Source: an uncultured Treponema sp. | GTDB taxonomy: Bacteria > Spirochaetota > Spirochaetia > Treponematales > Treponemataceae | Assembly (NCBI GenBank): GCA_938045195.1 | Contig: CALINC010000090.1 | Coordinates: 19,205 to 83,204 of the forward strand | Direction: 5' to 3' | DNA length: 64,000 bases | Part shown: positions 26,009 to 35,129 of the stretch, in pieces | How positions within the stretch are numbered: position 1 is the stretch's first letter | Layout of the letters: each line of letters begins with the position of its first letter | Position numbers and translations under genes: made by a program | Notes under the pieces: generated by a model | What the model was told of the DNA's origin: nothing | The model's database searches: none | What the model saw: the letters and a program-made list of their open reading frames with translations, nothing else

Positions 26009-27532
26009 TTATTTAACTTTTTTTAAAAAAGCGTCTTTAAACCCCCAATACTTAAACCGTTCTATTACGGCACCCGTTTCTTCATGCTGAAGCGGTCCTA
26101 CAAAAACCGTATAAAGCGGTTTTCCCCGTTTTTCAGTTTCTTCAATAACTATGGGATATTGTTTTCCGTATTTTTGTACCGCAGAATCGGCAATAGATTT
26201 GTCATTATAAACCGCAATTTGGATATATAGTTCTCCTTTTTTTAATTTTTCGGGCTTCACCGGAAGAACAGGTTCTTCTACAAGAGGAATACTTTTTGCA
26301 ATTTCTACCGGTTCTACAGGTTTTACCGGTTTTACCGGTTCCGGTTGTTCCGCTATTTCGTAAATATCTTCGGAAGTTTTGCCGTCAACAACTTCCTCTA
26401 CAGGTGTTACAGGTTCTACAATTTCTTCAGTTTCAGGTATCTCTACCGGTTTCTCTCTTTCTTCACTTACAGGTTCCGCTTGAGGCTGTATAATCGGTTC
26501 AACAGATTCAACCTTTTCTTCGGGTTCTTCGGGACTTTCACTTTTAGGTTGATTTATGGGTGCAATATAGTCTACGGCATCATCAGGCACCGGGACATCC
26601 TTTTTCGGTTCAATAACCGCATCTACAACTGAAACCGAAGGCTCATCACTTATAACAGGCTGTTTAGGAGTATCCGGTTCTGCAACTGCAACGACCGGAG
26701 CAGGTTCTTCAGTTTTAACGGGAGGCTCTACAATACCGTCCACTTCTTTTACTTCTTTGACATTTTCTTTAGCTACTTTTTTCGGCTCTGATATACCGGG
26801 AACTATAATGGGAGGTCTTGAATCGGCAGGCTCCATATAAACCCTTACCTCCGGAACAATTTGAGGTTGTGCAGGGGCGACAACTTCATCCGGTTTGTCC
26901 GCAACAACCGATTCAAGGAGCGGTGCATTTTGGGATTCTTCTTTCGGCTCTTCTTCAACCTGAGGAACAACCTCTTCTGCGGGCTTTTCGGCAACTATTT
27001 CTTCAACCGGGTCGATAGGCGGTTCTGCCGGAGGCTCTGTATTCACGATTAGTTCAGGTGAATCATTTTCTGCCTTGGGTACCTCACTTACGGCAGGCTC
27101 CATATTGATATCCGGTGCAATATTTTCTCCTGCAACAAAAAGAGCAGGATTTGAATCCAAATCCATAGATTCGGGTGCCGAACTGCCTGCCGAAAATCCG
27201 TCATCGCCTATTTCCTGCACAGGAGAAGGTGTAAGAACTCTGACACGCACAACTTTTCCCGGAGAAATCTCCAGCTTTGCTCCAAGTTCCGGCGACAAAC
27301 TGACTAAAAGACCCGGAATACCGGATTGCCCCATAACCACAGCCCTGACGGTAATATTCTTTTCAAGATTGGTTATTTCTAAAAGCGTATGCTTCGGAAA
27401 CATATCGCTTCGTGCAAAAAGCCCCTCGTCAGGAAAATCCGAAGCGGCACCTATGCCTCCGTTGCCTTCCCAAACCGCCCAAATACTCGAAAACGAAATA
27501 ATGAATATTAAAGAAAAAAATAGTTTCTTCAT
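26009..27532 (-). CDS. RlpA-like double-psi beta-barrel and SPOR-domain envelope protein
   Basis: A 507-residue exported protein with a signal peptide ending near SSIWA. Residues ~20-100 resemble the RlpA double-psi beta-barrel (GGIGAASDFPDEGLFARSD, TLLEITNLEKNITVRAVV). A ~300-residue Pro/Glu/Val-rich linker follows. The SPOR domain occupies ~430-507 (LYIQIAVYNDKSIADSAV to FKDAFLKK). RlpA proteins are septal peptidoglycan lytic transglycosylases in some bacteria; catalysis here is not established because the usual GxASxY motif is altered to GAASDF. The gene starts directly after the preceding stop, with GGAG in range. Confidence 0.82.
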   Translation of the reverse strand: MKKLFFSLIFIISFSSIWAVWEGNGGIGAASDFPDEGLFARSDMFPKHTLLEITNLEKNITVRAVVMGQSGIPGLLVSLSPELGAKLEISPGKVVRVRVLTPSPVQEIGDDGFSAGSSAPESMDLDSNPALFVAGENIAPDINMEPAVSEVPKAENDSPELIVNTEPPAEPPIDPVEEIVAEKPAEEVVPQVEEEPKEESQNAPLLESVVADKPDEVVAPAQPQIVPEVRVYMEPADSRPPIIVPGISEPKKVAKENVKEVKEVDGIVEPPVKTEEPAPVVAVAEPDTPKQPVISDEPSVSVVDAVIEPKKDVPVPDDAVDYIAPINQPKSESPEEPEEKVESVEPIIQPQAEPVSEEREKPVEIPETEEIVEPVTPVEEVVDGKTSEDIYEIAEQPEPVKPVKPVEPVEIAKSIPLVEEPVLPVKPEKLKKGELYIQIAVYNDKSIADSAVQKYGKQYPIVIEETEKRGKPLYTVFVGPLQHEETGAVIERFKYWGFKDAFLKKVK

Positions 27533-28048
27533 TTAGTTGCTCTCCTTTGATTTATTTATTGCTTTAATCACTTCTAAAGCAATTATTACTGAAAGCTCTT
27601 CACCTTTTTTTATAGGTTCGGCTTCCTTAATTTTATTCATATCAAATAATTTGGAATATATTTCTTTTCCCGAAGAAAAATTTATCAGAGAAACTTTTAA
27701 TGTTTTCCAATCAGGAATTTTTTTGTCAAGTTTTTTGTTAAATACAAGATCTTTTCCATAGCTCATACGGCAAATCAAAATATATCCGGTCAGCTCTTCA
27801 AAAAGATTTTTTAAATCTTCAGCTTTAATTTCAGTTTGTTCTTTTATCTCAGAAAGCGGAAGACTGGTAACAATAAAACCGCTTTCAAAAAAAGGTTCAA
27901 AAAGAAAATCCTCAAAAGCTGCCGTAACATTTTTGCATTTTTCATCTGCATCTTCATTTTGAAAACAAGCAATAGCTAACGTTTCGCCGAAAACAACTGC
28001 CCGAAAAAGAAGTGCAAAAAATACAAAACAAAAATATTTCCTAAACAT
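27533..28048 (-). CDS. Hypothetical exported protein
   Basis: A 171-residue protein with a signal peptide (MFRKYFCFVFFALLFRAVV, cleavage near FGE). The mature part has no recognised domain. The pattern LAIACFQNEDADEKCKN near the N-terminus, followed by alternating strands and helices (GYILICRMSYGKDL, KVSLINFSSGKEIYS), recalls FlgT/TolB-N-like envelope proteins, but this is weak. GTGAGG precedes the start. The stop touches the start of the SPOR gene, so the two are translated together. Confidence 0.7.
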   Translation of the reverse strand: MFRKYFCFVFFALLFRAVVFGETLAIACFQNEDADEKCKNVTAAFEDFLFEPFFESGFIVTSLPLSEIKEQTEIKAEDLKNLFEELTGYILICRMSYGKDLVFNKKLDKKIPDWKTLKVSLINFSSGKEIYSKLFDMNKIKEAEPIKKGEELSVIIALEVIKAINKSKESN

Positions 28049-28063
28049 ATTATAGTCCTCACG

Positions 28064-28138
28064 TCAGATTATCGGAAAATAAAAAAATAAATTAAGAAAA
28101 AACGATAAAGCAAAAAATACATAACTCCAAAAAAGCAT
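28064..28138 (-). CDS. Possible 24-residue hydrophobic peptide
   Basis: The open frame encodes MLFWSYVFFALSFFLN and eight more residues, almost entirely hydrophobic, like a single membrane helix. AAGGAG lies 12 bases upstream, which is rather far. It immediately precedes the exported-protein gene. It may be a leader peptide, a small membrane protein or chance. Confidence 0.25.
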   Translation of the reverse strand: MLFWSYVFFALSFFLNLFFYFPII

Positions 28139-28154
28139 TATGTAAAATTTCTCC

Positions 28155-28183
28155 TTGAATAATTTTAAATACAGTGTTATACT
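28155..28183 (+). promoter_or_regulatory. Promoter of the chemoreceptor gene, upstream of leader element B
   Basis: TTGAAT (28155-28160), a 17-bp spacer, then TATACT (28178-28183). Transcription would begin near 28190 and run through the whole hairpin element before the chemoreceptor ATG at 28393. Confidence 0.7.
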
Positions 28184-28231
28184 GAACCGCATAGGTAAAA
28201 TAAAAAATTTTGCCGAATTAACGCATAATTT

Positions 28232-28392
28232 TTTCAAAAAGTTTTTATTAGGAGATGGGCTAAACAGTTCGGCACAAATCGTGCCTCTCTGTTTAGCCGG
28301 CGAGTTTGCCTTTCGGCAAACCTCGCATATTATATGTGCTTTTTCACTCCGTTGCAAAAGCACTGAAAAAACTTTTTATTAGGAGAAAGTGT
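28232..28392 (+). repeat. Hairpin-rich leader element, copy B, carrying the RBS of the next gene
   Basis: Same layout as the copy at 8638. Hairpin 1 is GGCTAAACAG (28258-28267)/CTGTTTAGCC (28289-28298) with inner GGCAC/GTGCC. Hairpin 2 is GTTTGCC/GGCAAAC. Hairpin 3 is GTGCTTTT/AAAAGCAC. Stem bases differ from copy A in a pairing-preserving way. The fourth hairpin of copy A is missing. Both edges read TTTTTATTAGGAG, and the downstream one is the chemoreceptor's Shine-Dalgarno sequence. Confidence 0.75.
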
Positions 28393-30474
28393 ATGAAAAT
28401 ACGTACGTCGTTCAATCTGTTTATCGGAATAGCTCTTATGATAACCGTGTCCGTGGCACTATTGCTTACAACAATAACCGTCAAGCACCGTTTTGAGAAA
28501 AATTTTTATGCTTCGACGGAATATATTGCAAATGCAGCCTGTAAAGACATCCAAACGGTGCTTTCTCAGGGGCTCGCCCTGTCAAAAAATCTTGTTGAAG
28601 AAATATATCTAAAACGCTGGTTTGAAAATAATGAACCCGAAGATGCAGATAAAGTTCAAGTTGAAAACGCCCTTATCCGGTTAAGCAAAACGGAAGGCTT
28701 TGATTACTGTTTTGCTGCGTCAAAACTGACCGGAAATTATTATATCTCCGATAAATCCGGAACATTACAGCTTGATACGCTCTCCGAAAAGGAAGAAAAA
28801 GATTCTTGGTTTTATACTCTCATAGAATTACCGGACGAGATATTTTACAATGTGGATTATAATAAAAAATTACAAGAAACAAATTTCTGGTTTGATGCAA
28901 AAATATACGATTTTTCCGGTAAACCTATCGGATTTGCGGGTGTTGCAATGAATTTAAATAAGGTTTCGGATAAAATCAAACACTCTTTACCAAGTGAAAA
29001 TTCTTGGATAGGGCTTATCGATTCAAATAACTATATTTCATTATGTTCTTCCGAAGAATTTTTTGAAAAAGACGCAAATGATTTTATCGCCGGTTTAAAA
29101 AATAATGAAGAAATAAGCGGACTACAATATTTTAATGATCCAGCATTAGGAAAAGTTGTTGTCAGAAAACAACAAATAGCAGGCATACCGTATTGGATGA
29201 TTGTTACCGTACCGGTTAAAGATTTTGTTCCGTCACTTGGCTCAATACTAGGTTACTCAATATTATGGTCTATTATTCTTCTTATTGTTTCAATAATTTT
29301 AAGCACATTTTTAATGCAATTTCTATTTTCAAAATTCGTCAGAATGGATTCTGTCTTTAAAAAAATTGCTTCGGGAAATTTTACCGTAAAAGCCGAACAA
29401 AGCAATAGCGAAATAGGAATTATCGCCAAATATCTAAACAGTACTGTAGAAAAAATACGTTTATCAATCCTGAACATACGTAATACTACGGACAACATGC
29501 AAAAAACCAGCGAAACACTTGCGTCAAATATGACCGAAACGGCTGCCTCCGTAACCCAGATTTCGGAAAATATCGAAAACGTAAAAGCTAAAATTGAAAC
29601 ACAAAATAAAAGCGTTATTAATACCGTTTCAGCTATGAGCCAAATAAGCGAAACCATTAAGCAATTAAACACACATATCGACAACCAAACCGGCAGCCTT
29701 GCGGAATCTACTCAATCCATAATGAACATGGTAGAAAATATAAAAACTATTTCAAGTATTGCGGAACAGAATTTGCAGGCAGTAGCCGATTTAGATACGG
29801 CGACGGAAAAAGGTAAAGATGCCGTAAAACTTGTTGTAGACACTGCCCGTATTATCACAGGAGAATCCGAAGGGCTTTTGGAAGCAATTTCCGTCATTCA
29901 AAATACGGCAAGTCAAACAAACCTCTTGGCAATGAATGCCGCAATCGAAGCGGCTCATGCCGGTGAAGCAGGAAAAGGCTTTGCTGTTGTTGCCGATGAA
30001 ATTAGAAAACTCGCCGAAGAATCCGGCACGCAAGGAAAGACTATAACAAAGGTTTTGCAAGAACTTAAACAAAGAATTGAACACCTCAATACTGTAGGAC
30101 CGCTTGTTTCAGAGCAGTTTGAAAATATAACTAAAATGATGAATTTTGTTTCGTTACAAGAAGATCGTATTATAAAAGCAATGTACACACAGTCTACAAA
30201 TAGTGAACAGGTAATGAATTCCATCAGCGGGATTAACAGCATAACGGAAAAGGTTCGCTACGGTTCAAGCGAAATCTCAAGTGCCATACATCAAGTTTCA
30301 CAAGAACTGACAAAACTTATGCAGCTGACTCAAGTTATAAATCAAAGTATGAGTGAGGTTACTACCGGCACATCGCAAATCAATAGCGGGGTTCAAGAAA
30401 CGGTAGAATTTGTTGTAAGCAACAAAGAGAATATAACGAAAGTAGTGGGCGAAATGGAACAATTTATTGTATAA
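28393..30474 (+). CDS. Methyl-accepting chemotaxis protein
   Basis: A membrane chemoreceptor of 693 residues. TM1 is at ~8-28, followed by a periplasmic Cache-type sensor (~30-280, with [18 protein letters not shown] and [21 protein letters not shown]). TM2 is at ~286-308, HAMP at ~309-360, and a cytoplasmic signalling domain at ~400-690. The conserved hairpin tip is around residue 517 ([20 protein letters not shown], then RKLAEES). The Cache fold suggests sensing of a small amino- or carboxylic-acid-like ligand, which is inference. A longer in-frame reading from 28306 runs through the leader element and is rejected in favour of ATG 28393 with TTAGGAG. Confidence 0.92.
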   Translation: MKIRTSFNLFIGIALMITVSVALLLTTITVKHRFEKNFYASTEYIANAACKDIQTVLSQGLALSKNLVEEIYLKRWFENNEPEDADKVQVENALIRLSKTEGFDYCFAASKLTGNYYISDKSGTLQLDTLSEKEEKDSWFYTLIELPDEIFYNVDYNKKLQETNFWFDAKIYDFSGKPIGFAGVAMNLNKVSDKIKHSLPSENSWIGLIDSNNYISLCSSEEFFEKDANDFIAGLKNNEEISGLQYFNDPALGKVVVRKQQIAGIPYWMIVTVPVKDFVPSLGSILGYSILWSIILLIVSIILSTFLMQFLFSKFVRMDSVFKKIASGNFTVKAEQSNSEIGIIAKYLNSTVEKIRLSILNIRNTTDNMQKTSETLASNMTETAASVTQISENIENVKAKIETQNKSVINTVSAMSQISETIKQLNTHIDNQTGSLAESTQSIMNMVENIKTISSIAEQNLQAVADLDTATEKGKDAVKLVVDTARIITGESEGLLEAISVIQNTASQTNLLAMNAAIEAAHAGEAGKGFAVVADEIRKLAEESGTQGKTITKVLQELKQRIEHLNTVGPLVSEQFENITKMMNFVSLQEDRIIKAMYTQSTNSEQVMNSISGINSITEKVRYGSSEISSAIHQVSQELTKLMQLTQVINQSMSEVTTGTSQINSGVQETVEFVVSNKENITKVVGEMEQFIV

Positions 30475-30559
30475 AACTTGAATTGATCGGGTACTGGATT
30501 TTTTTTACGGAAATTGATATATTAGCCCTAGCTTGATTATTTTCTAAGGAGTTTTACCT

Positions 30560-31576
30560 ATGCTTAAAGAAATACGCGGAAAAAGTGCAAAAAATTTGCG
30601 CGGAAGAAGTTTTCTTAAACTGTTGGATTTTACCACCGATGAAATCCGTTATTTACTTGATTTGTCCAAAAATTTCAAGGACATGAAAAGAGCCGGAATT
30701 CCTCACCGCTACTTGGAAGGAAAAAACATTGTTCTCTTGTTTGAAAAAACCTCAACAAGAACGCGATGCTCTTTTGAAGTTGCCGGTTATGATTTAGGAA
30801 TGGGCGTTACGTACCTCGACCCCAATTCTTCACAAATGGGACACAAAGAATCCATTGAAGACACCGCCCGTGTTTTGGGAAGAATGTATGACGGTATCGA
30901 ATACCGCGGTTTCAGCCAAGAATTGGTAGAAACCCTTGCAGCATATTCCGGTGTTCCCGTTTGGAACGGCTTAACCGACCTTTTCCATCCGACACAGATG
31001 CTTGCAGACCTGCTGACAATCGAAGAAAAATTCGGCTATCTTAAAGGCTTGAAGTTTACTTATATGGGTGATGCCCGAAACAACGTTGCAAACTCTTTAA
31101 TGATTGCCTGCGTAAAAATGGGTATGCACTTTACAGCTTGCTCACCTAAGCACTTATTCCCGACGGAAGACTTAGTAAAACAGGCAAAAGAAATTGCAGC
31201 GGAAACAGGCGGAAGCGTAACCTTAACCGATGATGTAAACGCCGGAACAAAGGGTGCACATGTTTTGTATACCGATATATGGGTCTCAATGGGAGAACCG
31301 GATAGCGTTTGGGAAGAGAGGATTAAGCTCTTAAAGCCCTATCAGGTGAATAAAGCTGCTATGGATAATGCAGATAAAGATGCGATATTCTTACACTGCT
31401 TACCCTCATTCCATGACCTTAAAACAACGAAAGGGCAAGAAATTAACAAAAAATTCGGCTTACCCGAAATGGAAGTAACAAATGAAATCTTTGAATCTTC
31501 CAAGTCGGTAGTTTTTGATGAAGCTGAAAACAGAATGCACACCATTAAAGCGGTTATGTACGCAACGATGTGCTAA
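30560..31576 (+). CDS. argF: Ornithine carbamoyltransferase
   Basis: A 338-residue transcarbamylase that interconverts ornithine plus carbamoyl phosphate with citrulline. It has the carbamoyl-phosphate motif STRTR (~63), the HPTQ motif (~142), and ornithine-loop/catalytic HCLPSFHD (~279). AAGGAG precedes the start. No arcA, arcC or other arginine genes are adjacent. In T. denticola this enzyme is thought to act catabolically in the arginine deiminase route (arcB), so the anabolic symbol is only by homology. Confidence 0.93.
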   Translation: MLKEIRGKSAKNLRGRSFLKLLDFTTDEIRYLLDLSKNFKDMKRAGIPHRYLEGKNIVLLFEKTSTRTRCSFEVAGYDLGMGVTYLDPNSSQMGHKESIEDTARVLGRMYDGIEYRGFSQELVETLAAYSGVPVWNGLTDLFHPTQMLADLLTIEEKFGYLKGLKFTYMGDARNNVANSLMIACVKMGMHFTACSPKHLFPTEDLVKQAKEIAAETGGSVTLTDDVNAGTKGAHVLYTDIWVSMGEPDSVWEERIKLLKPYQVNKAAMDNADKDAIFLHCLPSFHDLKTTKGQEINKKFGLPEMEVTNEIFESSKSVVFDEAENRMHTIKAVMYATMC

Positions 31577-31641
31577 TTTAATCTTAAGGCAATATACAAG
31601 CCGCTCTATTTTACACGGGGCGGCTTAAAAGCCGTGTCTCC

Positions 31642-31700
31642 ATACCAAAGTTAAGCGGCATTGGTGTTATAATAGCCGCCCTTGTGAGTTTTTTATTTTT
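31642..31700 (+). terminator. Possible weak terminator after the carbamoyltransferase gene
   Basis: The stem GCGGC/GCCGC (around 31652 and 31669) is followed, after nine bases, by a long T-rich run (TTTTTTATTTTTATT). A second inverted pair AAGCCGC/GCGGCTT lies just upstream (31599-31626). The U-run is offset from the stem, so confidence is low. Confidence 0.3.
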
Positions 31701-31746
31701 ATTCCCTCTTCCCTTAAACCTGCCAATATGATATACTCTTTCGAAT

Positions 31747-33498
31747 ATGGAAATAACTTTTAAAGACCTTGAACTTGATGACATAGTTTTAAAGGCAATT
31801 GAGGCGAAAGGATTTGAAGAACCGACACCCATTCAAATTTTAGCAATACCGCGTCTTCTTTCAGGCGATGCAAATGTAATTGCAAAAGCACGAACCGGAA
31901 CAGGAAAAACCGCAGCATTCGGGCTTCCGCTGGTTCAGGAACTACGCTCTGATACGGGAAATGTCCGAGCTTTAATTTTAGTGCCGACGCGTGAACTTGC
32001 TATGCAGGTTGCAACGGAAGTTGAATCTTTTAGGATAGAAGAATATCCGCGTATTGCAGTTGTCTACGGAGGAGCCCCAATCGGACAGCAGCTACGCAAT
32101 TTAAAAAACGGTGTGGAAATTACCGTAGGAACACCGGGACGCGTTATGGATCATATTGAACGCGGTTCACTCAAACTTGAAAATATTGAATATTTTATTT
32201 TAGACGAAGCCGACGAAATGCTTAATATGGGCTTCATCGATGATATTAAAAATATTTTTGAACACGCAAATCCTGAAGCCCGTGTGTTGATGTTTTCAGC
32301 TACAATGCCCAAACAAATTTTATCAATTGCTTCCGACTTTATGGGAGAATATGAAATTGTTGAAGAGGAAGCACAAGAAGAAACGGCCTCTCTTACGGAA
32401 CAATTTTTTTGGGTAGTCCGCGAGGGAGACAAAACCGAAGCTCTTGTCCGCCTCATCGATACAACTCCCGATTTTTACGGGCTCGTTTTTTGCCAAACAA
32501 AGGTTGACGCAGATGCCGTCGCAAAAGAACTTGATGAGCGGCACTATGAGGCAGCAGCCTTACACGGAGACATTCCGCAAAGCCAGCGTGAAAAAATCCT
32601 TGACCGCTTCCGCAGTAAAAAAACAAAAATATTGGTAGCAACCGATGTTGCTGCACGCGGCATAGACATTGAAGGCATTACGCATGTTGTCAATTACGCA
32701 ATACCCTATGACGGACCTACTTACACACACCGCATCGGACGAACAGGAAGAGCGGGAGCCGCAGGAACTGCGGTCAGTTTTATCCGCCCCAGCGAAATCA
32801 GAAAAGTAGATTATTTAAGAAAACACGCACGCGGCGAACTAAAAGAAGGAAAAATTCCTTCAATAGAAAGCGTTTTAGAAACAAAACGCACCCGCATATT
32901 AAAAGAAACCGCAGAAAAAATTCAAAAATTAGTTATGGAAGAACAACCGCAGCAGGGCTTCGCCGCCTTTGCAAATAAGCTCACGGAATATGCCGACGCA
33001 CAAACCGTGCTTTCATTTATTCTCCAAATGCAATACGGTAAATTCCTTTCACCGTCGCACTATAAAACAATAAAACCCGTCCGCAGCGAAGGAAAAACTT
33101 CAAAGCATATTGACAGCGAAAGTGTACGGCTCTACATCGGTATTGGAAGAAAAGACGGCATAACAAAACGAAAGCTCGCGCAGCTGCTAAGTAATATGTT
33201 GGCAATCCCCGAAAGATTTGTAGATGCAATTGAAGTTATGGATAGATTTTCTCTTGCAACATTGCCTAAAAATGCTGCAAACGATGCGTTAAGGCTATGT
33301 AAGAAAAAACGAGGCTTACCTCATATCCATATAGACGCGAAAAGCACTCCTTCCGATTTTAAAGGCGAACACAAAGGAGGTTTTAGGGGCAGCAGAATGA
33401 GAGGCAGCCCGCAGGATTTTTCAAGAGACAGACGCGGCAGAACGGATAGAAAGCGCACAGAAAAAGGCAATGCAGGAAGATACCGAAACAAAAAATAG
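31747..33498 (+). CDS. deaD: DEAD-box RNA helicase (DeaD/CsdA-like)
   Basis: An ATP-dependent RNA helicase of 583 residues. Motifs in order are the Q motif (GFEEPTPIQ), Walker A ARTGTGKT (~49), PTRELA, TPGR, DEAD (~153), SAT, ATDVAARGID and HRIGRTGRAG. A DbpA-type RNA-binding domain lies at ~455-530 (VRLYIGIGRKDGITKRKLAQ), and the basic Arg/Gly-rich tail is typical of cold-shock helicases acting in ribosome assembly or mRNA decay. The -10 box TATACT (31732-31737) is only nine bases from the ATG and there is no Shine-Dalgarno sequence. Confidence 0.93.
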   Translation: MEITFKDLELDDIVLKAIEAKGFEEPTPIQILAIPRLLSGDANVIAKARTGTGKTAAFGLPLVQELRSDTGNVRALILVPTRELAMQVATEVESFRIEEYPRIAVVYGGAPIGQQLRNLKNGVEITVGTPGRVMDHIERGSLKLENIEYFILDEADEMLNMGFIDDIKNIFEHANPEARVLMFSATMPKQILSIASDFMGEYEIVEEEAQEETASLTEQFFWVVREGDKTEALVRLIDTTPDFYGLVFCQTKVDADAVAKELDERHYEAAALHGDIPQSQREKILDRFRSKKTKILVATDVAARGIDIEGITHVVNYAIPYDGPTYTHRIGRTGRAGAAGTAVSFIRPSEIRKVDYLRKHARGELKEGKIPSIESVLETKRTRILKETAEKIQKLVMEEQPQQGFAAFANKLTEYADAQTVLSFILQMQYGKFLSPSHYKTIKPVRSEGKTSKHIDSESVRLYIGIGRKDGITKRKLAQLLSNMLAIPERFVDAIEVMDRFSLATLPKNAANDALRLCKKKRGLPHIHIDAKSTPSDFKGEHKGGFRGSRMRGSPQDFSRDRRGRTDRKRTEKGNAGRYRNKK

Positions 33499-33506
33499 CA
33501 CCCCTC

Positions 33507-33535
33507 TTGACTATAACTTCGTTTTTCAGTATACT
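33507..33535 (+). promoter_or_regulatory. Strong promoter of the TPR operon
   Basis: TTGACT (33507-33512), a 17-bp spacer, then TATACT (33530-33535). It precedes the 33588 gene and probably drives the downstream TPR gene and rlmN as well. Confidence 0.72.
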
Positions 33536-33587
33536 ATAAGAAATATTTTTTTATATAGTTTAGTACACTTTTTTGGAGAACTTACTC

Positions 33588-33890
33588 TTGAATATGCCGC
33601 AAGAAGGTTTCATAAAAACAGCAGAAAAGCCTATTAACGGATTATCATCCGAACAAAAGGCAAAACTCAACAGAAAGGGCAACGAATTTTTTAATAATAA
33701 TGATATTCAATCGGCCGAAAGAATTTTTATGACAACGGGATATTCCGACGGACTTACAAGAATAGGTGATTATTATATGGTAAATAATAAAAAATTGCAA
33801 GCTCTAAAATTATATCGCCTTGCACACAACACAAGCAAAGAAGATATGATTTTAGATGAACTTGCAGCAATTATAAAATTATTCATATAA
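33588..33890 (+). CDS. Small conserved hypothetical protein with TPR-like helices
   Basis: About 100 residues, mostly alpha-helical, with no signal peptide. NRKGNEFFNNNDIQSAERIF and MVNNKKLQALKLYRLAH look like one and a half tetratricopeptide-type helical hairpins, agreeing with its TPR neighbour. Candidate starts are TTG 33588 (nine bases after GGAG), ATG 33594 and TTG 33573; I choose 33588 on spacing. It is cytoplasmic, with unknown function. Confidence 0.7.
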   Translation: MNMPQEGFIKTAEKPINGLSSEQKAKLNRKGNEFFNNNDIQSAERIFMTTGYSDGLTRIGDYYMVNNKKLQALKLYRLAHNTSKEDMILDELAAIIKLFI

Positions 33891-33941
33891 AATAAGCGGT
33901 TATAAAATGTTGTAGTTACTTATTTTATATGCGGAGGGCTA

Positions 33942-35129
33942 ATGTCAAACGATTTTGAAATGCCGGATGAAGAGTTAAGCATACCCGATCCTGAAAAAAT
34001 GGAAATGCAAGATTCAAACAAAAGTTTATTGGATATTCCCGAAGATGTTGTCCAAACTGAAATAACGGAATTATCAAAGCAGGCATATTCACTTTTAAAA
34101 ACCGAGAATATTGCAGAAGCCGTAAATATATTTAATAAAATTTTAAAGCTTGACCCTAAAAATAATTATGCCCTTGTAGGATTGGGAGATGCCGAAAGAA
34201 AACACAATAATTTTGATAAATCTATGTCTTTCTATAAAACATGCCTTAAATATCACCCTACAAACAATTATGCATTATTCGGACTTGCCGACTGTTATAA
34301 AGCAATGCACCGGTTTAATAAGGCAATAGAAATATGGGAAGAATATATAAAATTCGACGATAAAAACATCACGGTTCTTACCCGTGTTGCAGATGCCTAC
34401 AGAAAAAATAAAAATTTTGAACGGGCGGAAGAACTCTATTTAAAAGTTTTAGCAGTATCTCCGAAAAATGCGTATGCGCTTATCGGTTTGGGGCATTTAA
34501 ATTATGACTTTAAAAAATACCGTGAAGCCCTATCCTATTGGGATAAAGTGTTGGAAGCAGGCGGCGAATTGGTAGATATACGGATACTCACATCGATAGG
34601 TAATTGTTACCGCAAGATGAAATTATTTGACCGTGGTCTTTATTATTTTGAACGCGCTTTAGAGCGCGACCCAAATAACTTTTATGGACTTTTCGGTTTG
34701 GCTGATTGCTATCGCGGCTTAAACCAACACTATAATTCCGTAGTGTATTGGCGGCGTATTCTTGAAATTGATCCGAAAAATAAAGTTATTCTAACCAGAC
34801 TAGGCGATGCATACCGCAACATGAACGATTTCGATAAAGCCAAAGACTCTTATCAAAAAGCACTGGATATTGATTTCGACTCTTATGCAATGCTCGGTCT
34901 CGCAATTCTATGCAAATTACAACGTAAATTTGACGAAGCAATTACAACTCTTTTAACTTTAAAAAATTCGGAAGATATGAACTACAGAATATATCTTGAA
35001 CTGGCGCAATGTTATGTTGAAAAAAAAGATAAGAAAAAAGCCGTAGAAACGCTTCAAGAATTTCAAAAATCGGGAATTAAAAATCAAACGATAAACGATT
35101 TGCTGTTAGAACTCACTAAAGATGAATAA
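33942..35129 (+). CDS. Tetratricopeptide-repeat protein
   Basis: A 395-residue soluble protein. After an acidic N-terminal ~40 residues there are about nine TPR units of 34 residues with the usual W/L-G-Y-A-F-A-P spacing (for example AVNIFNKILKLDPKNNYALV and FDRGLYYFERALERDPNNFY). TPR arrays form superhelical protein-binding scaffolds. There is no membrane segment. A perfect GGAGG precedes the ATG. It overlaps rlmN by 8 bp. The partner is unknown. Confidence 0.85.
   Translation: MSNDFEMPDEELSIPDPEKMEMQDSNKSLLDIPEDVVQTEITELSKQAYSLLKTENIAEAVNIFNKILKLDPKNNYALVGLGDAERKHNNFDKSMSFYKTCLKYHPTNNYALFGLADCYKAMHRFNKAIEIWEEYIKFDDKNITVLTRVADAYRKNKNFERAEELYLKVLAVSPKNAYALIGLGHLNYDFKKYREALSYWDKVLEAGGELVDIRILTSIGNCYRKMKLFDRGLYYFERALERDPNNFYGLFGLADCYRGLNQHYNSVVYWRRILEIDPKNKVILTRLGDAYRNMNDFDKAKDSYQKALDIDFDSYAMLGLAILCKLQRKFDEAITTLLTLKNSEDMNYRIYLELAQCYVEKKDKKKAVETLQEFQKSGIKNQTINDLLLELTKDE

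Noticed and set aside
28139..28363. Upstream part of a 99-codon minus-strand frame over leader element B
   Set aside because: It is antisense to the leader element, with no RBS. Only the last 24 codons after ATG 28138 are kept as a weak candidate.
28306..28392. A 29-codon N-terminal extension of the chemoreceptor
   Set aside because: It translates the hairpin leader element. The ATG at 28393 has AGGAG and begins directly with the cytoplasmic/TM1 sequence typical of chemoreceptors.
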